DNA of 64,000 nt from Alteriqipengyuania lutimaris (GTDB lineage: Bacteria > Pseudomonadota > Alphaproteobacteria > Sphingomonadales > Sphingomonadaceae), in NCBI RefSeq assembly GCF_003363135.1, contig NZ_QRBB01000001.1, positions 868,001 through 932,000 on the forward strand, in the 5' to 3' direction. A program made the position numbers and the translations under genes. The notes under the pieces are model-generated. The model was given only the letters and a program-made list of their open reading frames with translations, was not told the DNA's origin and did no database searches. Every line of letters begins with the position of its first letter. Within the stretch, counting starts at the first letter, position 1. This document shows, one piece after another, positions 8,365-15,863 of the stretch.

Positions 8365-9381
8365 ATGCGCATGGCCCAAGCTCGCGAACAGATCCCCGCC
8401 CATATTGCCAAGCGCCCGTCGCTTGGCCGTCCCTCGATGATTATCGGCGGGCTGATCGCGGCCGCCGCGGTGGCGTCGATGCCGGTCGCGGCGCTGATGG
8501 CGCAGCCGGCGTCCGCGCCCTTCGTCGTGGTGGAGACCAATCGCGGCTACGCGACGCTCCAGTCGGCGGTCGACGCGATCGGATCGAGCGAGGGCAGCAT
8601 CGCCATTCAGCCGGGCACTTATCGCCAGTGCGCGGTGCAGGAGGCGGGGCGCATCGCCTTTCTCGCGACCGAGCCGGGCGAAGTCGAATTCACCGGCACC
8701 GCCTGCGAGGGCAAGGCCGCCCTCGTGCTGCGCGGCGACGAGGCCAGCATCTCGGGCCTCATCTTCAGCCGGATCGCCGTCGACGATGGCAACGGCGCGG
8801 GCATTCGCCACGAGGCGGGCAAGGTCACGATCGCCAATTCGTGGTTCCGCGACAGCCAGCAGGGCATTCTCACGGCGAACGATTCGATGCTGCGACTGGT
8901 GGTCGACCGCTCCACCTTCACGCGGCTCGGCACCTGCGAATATTCGGGCGGGTGCGCGCACTCGATCTATACCGGCGATATCGGCCATTTCCGCGTGACC
9001 CGCAGCCGGTTCGAGCAGGGCACCGGCGGGCACTACGTCAAATCGCGCGCCGCGATGGTCGAAATCGCAGCCTCCAGTTTCGACGATTCGGCCGGACGGG
9101 GGACCAATTACATGATCGACCTGCCTGCCGGAGCGCGCGGGCAGATCACCAACAACTGGTTCGTGCAGGGGCAGGACAAGGAAAACTACTCGGCCTTCAT
9201 CGCGGTGGGTGCCGAAGACCAGCTCCACAGCTCCGACGGCCTGACGATCGCGGGCAACGACGCGCGTTTCGTGCCCTCGGTGTCGCGCAACTCCACCTTC
9301 GTGGCCGACTGGACCGGCGCGAGCCTGCGGATCACCGACAACCGGCTTGCGGGCGGCCTCCAGCCGTTCGAGCGCCGCTAG
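8365..9381 (+). CDS. exported right-handed beta-helix repeat protein
   Basis: Secreted protein of 338 residues with a hydrophobic export signal at about residues 24-47. It then shows irregular repeats of the parallel beta-helix type (short strands with Asn/Ser/Gly turns such as NNWF, GNDARF and TDNRL), a fold common in pectate-lyase-like and surface carbohydrate-acting proteins. No catalytic signature of a named lyase or hydrolase is recognisable, so enzymatic activity is unproven. A TTAG-N7-TTAACC sequence (8331-8347), close to a CtrA box, lies just upstream. Its stop overlaps that of the convergent GNAT gene by four bases. Confidence 0.8.
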   Translation: MRMAQAREQIPAHIAKRPSLGRPSMIIGGLIAAAAVASMPVAALMAQPASAPFVVVETNRGYATLQSAVDAIGSSEGSIAIQPGTYRQCAVQEAGRIAFLATEPGEVEFTGTACEGKAALVLRGDEASISGLIFSRIAVDDGNGAGIRHEAGKVTIANSWFRDSQQGILTANDSMLRLVVDRSTFTRLGTCEYSGGCAHSIYTGDIGHFRVTRSRFEQGTGGHYVKSRAAMVEIAASSFDDSAGRGTNYMIDLPAGARGQITNNWFVQGQDKENYSAFIAVGAEDQLHSSDGLTIAGNDARFVPSVSRNSTFVADWTGASLRITDNRLAGGLQPFERR

Positions 9382-9899
9382 GCCACCGGCCTGGCGCTGA
9401 AACCCGGCGCGTAGGAGACTTCGCCTTTCGGGCGCGGACCCGAGCCGATCATCCGGACCTGGAAATATCCGGGCAGCGCTCCGGGCAGGACGAGCTCGGG
9501 GTCGGCACTGAACCCGAAGCGCGTGTAGTACCCGGGGTCGCCGAGCAGCACGAGGCCGCGCGCGCCGCGCGCCTCAAGCCGCACCAGACTTTCTTCGACG
9601 AGCTGCGAGCCGATGCCCGTGCGTTGCCGCGTGGGCATCACCGACACGGGGCCTCCCGCGAACCATCCCGCCGAGCCATCCGAGATCGTGATCGGCGAAA
9701 TGGCGATATGGCCGACGATCGCCTCGTCTAGATTGGTCGCCACCAGCGACAGCACCAGATCGCCGTCGGCGCGCAGCGAATCGACGATGTCGTGTTCGTT
9801 GCCGGACGAATATCCGTCATTTGCAAAGGCGGCGCGGGTCAGTGCGTGGATGGCGGGTGCATCGCCTTCCACTTCATCGCGAATTGTCAGCTTGCGCAT
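9378..9899 (-). CDS. GNAT family N-acetyltransferase
   Basis: 173-residue acetyltransferase of the YhbS-like GNAT group. The acetyl-CoA pyrophosphate loop is visible as RQRTGIGSQL, and GLVLLGDPGYYTRFGF is the conserved C-terminal signature of this subgroup. Substrate unknown. The ATG (9899-9897) overlaps the ribA stop by one base (TAATG), making it the third gene of an xthA-ribA-GNAT operon. Confidence 0.88.
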   Translation of the reverse strand: MRKLTIRDEVEGDAPAIHALTRAAFANDGYSSGNEHDIVDSLRADGDLVLSLVATNLDEAIVGHIAISPITISDGSAGWFAGGPVSVMPTRQRTGIGSQLVEESLVRLEARGARGLVLLGDPGYYTRFGFSADPELVLPGALPGYFQVRMIGSGPRPKGEVSYAPGFSARPVA

Positions 9900-10975
9900 T
9901 ACAGCAGATGACCGGACCGGTCGCGCTTGGTTGCCAGATAGCGTGCGTTGTGCGGATTTGTGCCCGTATCCAAGGGGACCCTTTCGACGATTTCGATACC
10001 TTGCCCTTCGAGCGCGGTAAGCTTCGCCGGATTGTTCGTCAGCAGCCGGATACGTGAAATCCCCAGTAGGGAAAGCATCCGTCCCGCAATGGGAAAGTCG
10101 CGCGATTCGTCGGGCAGGCCGAGCCGCTGGTTCGCTTCGACCGTGTCGTACCCCTGCTCCTGCAACTGGTAGGCGCGCAGCTTGTTGACCAGCCCGATCC
10201 CGCGCCCTTCCTGCCGCAGGTAGAGCACGATCCCATAGCCGCCATGCTCGGCCTCGCGGGCGGATGCGGCGAGCGCGTGATCGAGCTGCGGGCCGCAGTC
10301 GCACTTGAGGCTGCCGAAGACGTCGCCGGTGAGGCATTCGGAATGAATCCGCACGAGCGGAACCCGGTCGGCGCTCTGCCGCCCGATGGTGATCGCGGCA
10401 TGTTCGCGCAGGTCCGCAGGGGAGCGGAAGATAGCTATGTCGGCCTGCTCGGCGACCGAGATCGGCAGGCGCGTGCGCGCCGCGATGCGCAAGGATTCGG
10501 GTGCGGCAAAGGCCTCGAGATCGCGCGTGGCGACTTGCACGGGTTCCTCCTCGGGCACGGCGTCGACGAGGAAGGCCGGCAGAATGCCCGCCTGCCGGGC
10601 GATCTCGAGCGCGGTCGCGGGCCATGCGCCATCGGGCAGCGCGAGCGCGCGGAACGGGCCCTTCATCGGATTCGCCATGTCGAGTGCGGGATCGGCGACG
10701 GCGCGCGCCAGATCGAGCGCGAAGGGCTCCCCACCCTCGATCAGGACCGGCGCATGGGGCAGCGCGGCGGCGCGCTGGTTGGCGAGCTTGAGCGTCTGTG
10801 CGCGGGCCGCCGAAATCAGCATCGCATCGCTGCGGATATCGGGCACGGCGACCGTTTCGACCGGGGTCAGCATGGGCCCGCCGTCGCCCGCGTCGACCCG
10901 GATCGGCCAGCCGTGCCGCAGCGCGTCGATCGCCTGGGCCAGCGCGCGCGGGTTGCCGGGCGCGGACCCGTTCAG
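9899..10975 (-). CDS. ribA: GTP cyclohydrolase II, probable CTG start
   Basis: Catalyses the first committed step of riboflavin synthesis, GTP to 2,5-diamino-6-ribosylamino-pyrimidinone phosphate. The catalytic domain is complete: zinc ligands Cys214, Cys225 and Cys227 in ECLTGDVFGSLKCDCG, active-site RQEGRGIG near 254-261, and RLLTNNPAK near 310-318. An N-terminal extension of about 150 residues precedes it, absent from the E. coli enzyme. The extension starts before any ATG/GTG/TTG in a sensible place. A CTG at 10975 overlaps the xthA stop as CTGA and has GGAG about 8 bases upstream. The first in-frame ATG would cut 34 residues. Confidence 0.92.
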   Translation of the reverse strand: MNGSAPGNPRALAQAIDALRHGWPIRVDAGDGGPMLTPVETVAVPDIRSDAMLISAARAQTLKLANQRAAALPHAPVLIEGGEPFALDLARAVADPALDMANPMKGPFRALALPDGAWPATALEIARQAGILPAFLVDAVPEEEPVQVATRDLEAFAAPESLRIAARTRLPISVAEQADIAIFRSPADLREHAAITIGRQSADRVPLVRIHSECLTGDVFGSLKCDCGPQLDHALAASAREAEHGGYGIVLYLRQEGRGIGLVNKLRAYQLQEQGYDTVEANQRLGLPDESRDFPIAGRMLSLLGISRIRLLTNNPAKLTALEGQGIEIVERVPLDTGTNPHNARYLATKRDRSGHLL

Positions 10976-11769
10976 AGTGCAAACTCCGTGGTCAGCGGGA
11001 CATGGTCCGACGGACGCTCCCAGTTGCGCGCTTCTTCGAGAATGGTGTGCCCGGTCGCCTGCTTCGCGAGCTCGGGGCTGGCCCACATGTGGTCGAGCCG
11101 GCGCCCCTTGTCGTTGGTCTGCCAGTTGGGATTGCGATAGCTCCACCAGCTGTAATAGCGCTGAGGCGCGGGCACATGCTCGCGCCCGATATCGGTCCAG
11201 CCGTGCGCGTCCATGAAGCGCTGCAGCGCCTCCACCTCGATCGGCGTATGGCTCACCACTTTCAGCAGCTGCTTGTGGCTCCAGACGTCGCTTTCGAGCG
11301 GGGCGATGTTGAAATCGCCCACGATCAGCGTCGGTTGGTCCACCTTGTCCGCCCACTGCGCCATCCGCTCGAGGAAATCGAGCTTCTGGCCGAATTTCGG
11401 ATTCACGTTGCGGTCGGGCACGTCGCCGCCCGCGGGGACGTAGACGTTCTCGATCACCATGCCCTGATGCGCAGGGTCGGTCAGACGCACGCCGACGTGT
11501 CGCGCCTCGCCATTATCCTGCCAGTCGTAGCGGGAGATTTCCTCGAACGGCAGGCGGCTGACGGTGGCGACACCGTGATAGCCCTTCTGCCCGTGGATCG
11601 CGATATGCTCGTAGCCGAGCTCTCGGAAAGCCTTGGCGGGGAAGGCTTCCTCGACGCATTTGATTTCCTGCAGGCACAGCACGTCGGGTGCGTGGGCGGT
11701 GAGGAATTGCTCAACCAGCGGCATGCGCAGGCGGACCGAATTGATGTTCCAGGTAGTGACAGAGACCAT
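10972..11769 (-). CDS. xthA: exodeoxyribonuclease III
   Basis: AP endonuclease / 3'-5' exonuclease of the Mg-dependent EEP fold, acting in base excision repair. 265 residues. Motifs are complete: TWNINSVRLR at the N-terminus, LCLQEIK with metal-binding Glu, YVPAGG, GDFNIAP with catalytic Asp and Asn, and the C-terminal RLDHMW and SDHVPL with the catalytic His. It is the first gene of the xthA-ribA-GNAT operon, divergent from the alkaline phosphatase gene. Confidence 0.95.
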   Translation of the reverse strand: MVSVTTWNINSVRLRMPLVEQFLTAHAPDVLCLQEIKCVEEAFPAKAFRELGYEHIAIHGQKGYHGVATVSRLPFEEISRYDWQDNGEARHVGVRLTDPAHQGMVIENVYVPAGGDVPDRNVNPKFGQKLDFLERMAQWADKVDQPTLIVGDFNIAPLESDVWSHKQLLKVVSHTPIEVEALQRFMDAHGWTDIGREHVPAPQRYYSWWSYRNPNWQTNDKGRRLDHMWASPELAKQATGHTILEEARNWERPSDHVPLTTEFAL

Positions 11770-11908
11770 GCCCCGGCCCTATCCCGCGCGTCCGCACCCC
11801 GCAAGACGGGCGCGACTGGCTGTGTCCACACGCCATTCGCGAGATTGTCTTACACGGCCGCCAAAGGCATGGGATCGCCTAGATCCGCAGTCCGGGAGGA
11901 AAGCCTTC

Positions 11909-13363
11909 ATGATCCGATTTACCGCCACCCTTGCGAAGCGCCGCGCCGTAACGCTTGCCGCAATCGCCGCCCTGCCGCTGGGTGCCTGCACGAGCACGAC
12001 CAACTATTACGGGCCGGAAGATGCCGCACGATCTGCCGCCGCGCCGCAAGCGGGCACCGCGAAGAACGTGATCCTGTTCGTCGGCGACGGCATGGGCATC
12101 TCGACCATCACCGCCGCGCGGATCCTCGCCGGACAGCAGCAGGGCCTTGCGGGCGAGGAATACCGGCTGAGCTTCGAAGAGTTCGACAATGTCGCGCTGG
12201 TCAAGACCTACAACACCGATGCGCAGGTGCCCGACAGTGCGGGCACGGCGTCCGCCCTCAACACGGGCAGGAAGACGCGCATCGGCGTCATCAACACCGA
12301 CCCGGACGCCCCGCGGGGCGATTGCGCCGGCGCGCAGGGCCACCTGATGCAGCCGATCGCGCAGGAGGCGCACGAGCGTGGCAAGGCGATCGGCATCGTC
12401 AGCACCGCGCGGATCACGCATGCCACCCCCGCCGCCGTCTATGCCAACAGCCCGGACCGCAACTGGGAGGCCGATTCGGACATTCCCGAAAGCCAGCGCG
12501 GCCTCGGCTGCAACGACATCGCGCAGCAGCTGGTCGAATTCCCCTTCGACCTCGCACTCGGCGGCGGCTCGCGCGCCTTCTTCGGCGAAGCGAAGGGCGG
12601 GGCGCGGCTCAACGCCGATGCCGACCTCCCGGCGCAATGGGCGGCGCGCACGGGCGGGAGCTTCGTGACCGATACGGCCGCCATGCGGCGTGCACCGCTC
12701 GATCGGCCGGTGCTCGGGCTCTTTTCCGGCAGCCACATGACCTACGAGCTGGACCGCGAGGAGGACACGAAAGAGCCGACGCTGACCGAGATGACCGCCG
12801 AATCGATTCGCCGGCTAGCCGACGATCCCGAGGGGTTCTACCTGATGGTGGAAAGCGGGCGGATCGACCACGGGCACCACGCCGGGCAGGCAGGCTACGC
12901 GCTGGAAGAGACGATCGAGTTCGCGCGCGCCATCCAGTACGCGGTCGAGAACACCGATCCGGAGGAAACGCTGATCCTCGTCACCGCAGATCACAGCCAT
13001 GTCTTCACGATCGCGGGCTATCCGCAGCGCGGCAATCCGATCCTCGGGCTGGTCTATCCGCCCGCCAGCGGCGACGAGGACCATCCGGGCGGCACCGAGG
13101 GCCCCTCGCTGGCGGCCGACGGCAAGCCCTACACCACGCTCGGCTATGCCAACGGGCCCGGCGCGGTACAGGGCGAACGCCCGGTGCCCGAAACCGGGGC
13201 AAGCGCGCGCCAGCAGGCGCTGATACCGTCGGGATCAGAAACTCATGGGGGCGAGGATGTCGCGCTGTTCGGAACGGGGCCGGGCGCGCAGCGCGTGCGC
13301 GGCACGATCGAGCAGAACGTGGTCTACGACATCATGCGCGCCGCCTTCGGCTGGGAGGAGTGA
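11909..13363 (+). CDS. lipoprotein alkaline phosphatase (PhoA family)
   Basis: Periplasmic or surface phosphomonoesterase of the alkaline phosphatase superfamily, 484 residues. A lipobox LGAC (Cys27) predicts lipid anchoring. The metal-binding Asp60 is in FVGDGMG, the phosphorylated nucleophile Ser110 in PDSAGTASALNTG. Further ligands are in ESGRIDHGHH, TADHSH and SETHGGEDV. The ATG at 11909 is supported by GGGAGGA (11894-11900); the frame is open upstream within the xthA antisense region but lacks coding character. No convincing Pho box was found upstream. Confidence 0.93.
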   Translation: MIRFTATLAKRRAVTLAAIAALPLGACTSTTNYYGPEDAARSAAAPQAGTAKNVILFVGDGMGISTITAARILAGQQQGLAGEEYRLSFEEFDNVALVKTYNTDAQVPDSAGTASALNTGRKTRIGVINTDPDAPRGDCAGAQGHLMQPIAQEAHERGKAIGIVSTARITHATPAAVYANSPDRNWEADSDIPESQRGLGCNDIAQQLVEFPFDLALGGGSRAFFGEAKGGARLNADADLPAQWAARTGGSFVTDTAAMRRAPLDRPVLGLFSGSHMTYELDREEDTKEPTLTEMTAESIRRLADDPEGFYLMVESGRIDHGHHAGQAGYALEETIEFARAIQYAVENTDPEETLILVTADHSHVFTIAGYPQRGNPILGLVYPPASGDEDHPGGTEGPSLAADGKPYTTLGYANGPGAVQGERPVPETGASARQQALIPSGSETHGGEDVALFGTGPGAQRVRGTIEQNVVYDIMRAAFGWEE

Positions 13364-13476
13364 GTCCTTTCCGCTCGCGGTGAATGCGCTAGCGCGCATC
13401 ACCGCTGCGGGGCACTGCCCTGGATGGCGCCAGACCGGTCCGCCTGCGGATCGCGTCGGCGCCTAGGGCCGATAAC

Positions 13477-13613
13477 AAAGGAAAACCCCCGTGCCGGGGG
13501 CATTGGCACGGGGGTTCCTTACGAGCGTTCGTCACGCTTGCGACAAGGCCTGTGGTATGAAGGGGAACCGCGGGGCAACAGGGGGGAAACCCGCTGGTTC
13601 TTCAGGCCTTGTG
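13477..13613 (-). ncRNA. candidate small RNA with own promoter, C-rich loop and terminator
   Basis: On the minus strand a sigma70-like promoter (-35 TTGGCA, 13648-13643; 17-base spacer; -10 TATTCT, 13625-13620) predicts a start near 13613. The RNA would open with a long hairpin: outer 10-bp perfect stem 13603-13612/13543-13552, asymmetric internal loop, then an inner 10-bp stem 13596-13600 plus 13590-13594 paired with 13565-13569 plus 13570-13574 with one bulge, and a terminal loop containing six consecutive C. A short AGCGT/ACGCT hairpin follows. It ends in a 12-bp GC-rich stem (13484-13516) followed by GGTTTTCCTTTGTT. No protein frame fits. I do not recognise an Rfam family; it does not resemble SRP RNA, and 6S is not excluded. 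Confidence 0.6.
13484..13516 (-). terminator. 12-bp GC-rich hairpin, terminator on the minus strand
   Basis: Arms 13484-13495 and 13505-13516 pair perfectly over 12 bp around a 9-base loop. Read on the minus strand the hairpin is followed by a T-rich TTTTCCTTTGTT, suitable for ending the candidate small RNA and any lolA readthrough. On the plus strand it is 121 bases after the alkaline phosphatase stop but lacks a T-run. Confidence 0.8.
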
Positions 13614-13700
13614 TGATCGAGAATAGGGTGGGTCGCCTTGCCTGCCAATGAACGTAGCCGGCATTCGACCGCACATCTCGGGCATCACTCGACGAACGGT

Positions 13701-14363
13701 TTACTGGGGCCGACGGGATGCGCGACGCGGATCCTTGTAGGTAAAGCTCGAGTCGCTGACAGAGAGGCCGTAGCGGTGGTTCGACAGCCGCACCGTCGTC
13801 CGGTTGTTCTGCGCATCGAGCGCGACCCAGTTGGTCAGTTGCCAGCCTGCCGGCGCGTTCGCATTGCGCACGAAGATCAGCGTGATGGTGCCGTATTCTG
13901 GCTTGTTCGGATCGCGCACCTCGACCGACAGGACGTCCGGGTTGCCGGTGCTGACCAGCTTCCCGTATTTCTTCACGTCGCGATTGGGATCGAGCAGCGC
14001 GCCCAGCGGCGAATTGCCGATCGGCCAGCGCTGCACCTGGTTGACCTCGTAGTCGATCATGGTGAGCGACTTGCCGTTGGACACGACCAGCAGCGGCACG
14101 CCCTTGGCGTATTCGAAGCGGATCTTGCCCGGACGCTTGAGCGTCATCACCCCGCTCACGGTCTGCCCGGCGCGGTCGGTCTGGGTGAAATTGGCGCGCA
14201 TCGTGGAGATGCCGCGCAGTGCGCTCACCGCATTGTCCAGCTTGTCGGACTGGGCCACCGCAGCCGTGGGCAGGGCGACGGTCGCAACCGGCGCTGCACC
14301 CAGCATCGCAAGAGTGGCAAGCCCGGCGAGCGGGCGGCGAAGCATATCTTTCATGGTCGTCAT
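13701..14363 (-). CDS. lolA: outer-membrane lipoprotein carrier protein LolA family
   Basis: Periplasmic chaperone that accepts outer-membrane lipoproteins from LolCDE and hands them to the outer membrane. 220 residues with a long Ala-rich signal peptide ending near AVAQ (about residue 38). The LolA-type half-barrel core is recognisable: MRANFTQTDRAG followed by GVMTLKRPGKIRFEYA. The ATG at 14363 follows GGAGG at 6-base spacing. It lies 79 bases downstream of rpmG on the same strand. The family also contains uncharacterised LolA-like paralogues, so the symbol is slightly less sure than the fold. Confidence 0.85.
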   Translation of the reverse strand: MTTMKDMLRRPLAGLATLAMLGAAPVATVALPTAAVAQSDKLDNAVSALRGISTMRANFTQTDRAGQTVSGVMTLKRPGKIRFEYAKGVPLLVVSNGKSLTMIDYEVNQVQRWPIGNSPLGALLDPNRDVKKYGKLVSTGNPDVLSVEVRDPNKPEYGTITLIFVRNANAPAGWQLTNWVALDAQNNRTTVRLSNHRYGLSVSDSSFTYKDPRRASRRPQ

Positions 14364-14442
14364 GACGGCCTCCGTACAGGTCTCGGAGTGAACCGCGCGT
14401 GAGCGGCGCCGGTTCCGCGCCGCAAGCTTTTAAAAGCCGACC

Positions 14443-14610
14443 TTACTTGATCTTGGCTTCCTTGAACTCGACGTGCTTGCGCACGACGGGGTCGTATTTG
14501 CGGAAGGTCATCTTCTCGGTGATGTTCCGAGGATTCTTCTTGGTCACGTAGTAGAAGCCGGTGTCCGCAGTCGACACGAGCTTGATCTTGACGGTTGCGG
14601 GCTTCGCCAT
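14443..14610 (-). CDS. rpmG: 50S ribosomal protein L33
   Basis: 55-residue ribosomal protein starting [19 protein letters not shown] and ending with KEAKIK; the middle contains [10 protein letters not shown] and MTFRKYDP, which is unmistakable L33. It has no Cys pairs, so it is the zinc-independent form. Own transcription is likely because a strong terminator (14685-14717) separates it from the upstream arfB operon; lolA follows on the same strand. Confidence 0.96.
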   Translation of the reverse strand: MAKPATVKIKLVSTADTGFYYVTKKNPRNITEKMTFRKYDPVVRKHVEFKEAKIK

Positions 14611-14684
14611 AACTCAATCCTGCCAGTTCAAGGGCCCGGCCATCGGTGCTTCGCCCCGACGGGGCTTCGCGATGTGCATCGGGT

Positions 14685-14717
14685 AAAAAAACAATAGGCG
14701 GCGCACGCGGCACCGCC
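14685..14717 (-). terminator. rho-independent terminator of the pabBC-rluA-arfB operon
   Basis: On the minus strand GGCGGTGC (14717-14710) pairs with GCGCCGCC (14704-14697) over 8 bp including one G-T wobble, with a 5-base loop, followed by TATTGTTTTTTT (down to 14685). It lies 65 bases past the arfB stop. Confidence 0.82.
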
Positions 14718-14782
14718 CGATTGCACGCGCTATTGGCGGCGAGGGCGTGAAAAGTCAAGCTGCGAGTGGCGCTGCCGGCCGC

Positions 14783-15199
14783 CTACCAATCCTGGCGCGT
14801 GGGCTTGGAACGCTTGGCCTTGATATCGCCGCGCGCTTTCTTGGACTTGAGGCGCTTTGCCTTGCCCACGCGGTTGAGCCGGGTCTTCGCGCGCGTCTTG
14901 GGCCGGCGGTGCGCCTCGCGCAGCAATTCCTCCAGCTTCTCGCGCGCCAGCCCCCGATTCGCGTCCTGCGTGCGGTGCTCGCGCGCCACGATCAGGATGT
15001 CGCCGCTGTCGGTCAGGCGGCTGCCCGCAACCTCGCCCAGCCGGCGGAAGGCGAAGGGGGAGAGGCGCAGCTTGTAGGCATTGACCCGCAGCTGGACTTC
15101 GGTGGCGACCTTGTTGGCATTCTGCCCGCCGGGGCCCGAGCCTGCCACGAACCGCTCCTCCGCCAGAGTGTGTGCGCGTGCGATGACGTCGTCGATCAT
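14783..15199 (-). CDS. arfB: alternative ribosome-rescue factor ArfB (peptidyl-tRNA hydrolase)
   Basis: Stop-codon-independent release factor that hydrolyses peptidyl-tRNA on ribosomes stalled on non-stop mRNA. 138 residues. The catalytic GGQ (residues 24-26) sits in GSGPGGQNANK. The Lys/Arg-rich C-terminal tail (many KR pairs after residue 105), which enters the empty mRNA channel, is present. The ATG at 15199 (MIDDVIARAH) gives the usual distance to GGQ. It is the last gene of an operon behind the pseudouridine synthase (10-base gap) and pabBC. Confidence 0.93.
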   Translation of the reverse strand: MIDDVIARAHTLAEERFVAGSGPGGQNANKVATEVQLRVNAYKLRLSPFAFRRLGEVAGSRLTDSGDILIVAREHRTQDANRGLAREKLEELLREAHRRPKTRAKTRLNRVGKAKRLKSKKARGDIKAKRSKPTRQDW

Positions 15200-15209
15200 C
15201 GCGGTCCGA

Positions 15210-15863
15210 TCACGATTCGCTAAATCCCAGCGCGGCGAAATCGGCCGGAAGCGGGCTGGTCGCGGCAATATCGGTCTTGCCCTCGCGCGCGACGGTGATG
15301 GCGCTGGCATGCAGCATGGTGCGCGGTGCGCCCGCCTTGCTGCCGTAGACCGGGTCGCCGAGCAGCGCGTGGCCGATCCCGCTGGCGGCATGGACACGAA
15401 TCTGGTGCGTGCGCCCGGTCGCGGGATGGAATTCGACGAGCGTGTACCCGCCCTGCGTGGCGATCACCTTCCAGTCGGTGAGCGAGGGCTTGCCCTTCTT
15501 CGCGGGGATCATCCGCCAGCCTTTCTCGGCGCTGCTGATCTTGGCGAGCGACAGTTCGACCCGCCCCTCCTGCTCGGCGGGAATGCCCGCCAGCACGCCG
15601 TGGTAGACCTTGGTCACCGCCTGCGCCTCGAACGCGGCGGCGAAGCGCTTGTGCGCCTTGGGATTGCGGGCGAGCAGCAGGCAGCCGCTGGTGTCTGTGT
15701 CGAGCCGGTGGACCGCGCTGGGCGGACGCTGGAAGCCGAGCTTGAGCTGTTCGAGATGGTCCTCGAGGCACTCGCCGCCCCGGCGCGGGCGGTCGATCGG
15801 CAGGCCGGCAGGCTTGTCGATCACCAGCGCTTCGCCGTCTTCGTAGAGGATGGGAATGTTCAT
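15210..15863 (-). CDS. RluA-family RNA pseudouridine synthase
   Basis: Isomerises uridine to pseudouridine in rRNA or tRNA. 217 residues, the compact form without an S4 domain. The catalytic Asp55 is in HRLDTDTSG, and the conserved PATGRTHQIRVH and LGDPVYG motifs are present. The specific RNA target is unknown. Its ATG overlaps the pabBC stop (ATGA), so it is translationally coupled to pabBC; arfB follows 10 bases later. Confidence 0.92.
   Translation of the reverse strand: MNIPILYEDGEALVIDKPAGLPIDRPRRGGECLEDHLEQLKLGFQRPPSAVHRLDTDTSGCLLLARNPKAHKRFAAAFEAQAVTKVYHGVLAGIPAEQEGRVELSLAKISSAEKGWRMIPAKKGKPSLTDWKVIATQGGYTLVEFHPATGRTHQIRVHAASGIGHALLGDPVYGSKAGAPRTMLHASAITVAREGKTDIAATSPLPADFAALGFSES

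Noticed and set aside
11770..11908. Pho box upstream of the alkaline phosphatase
   Set aside because: Only isolated TGT-like triplets are present; no two half-sites with 11-base spacing.
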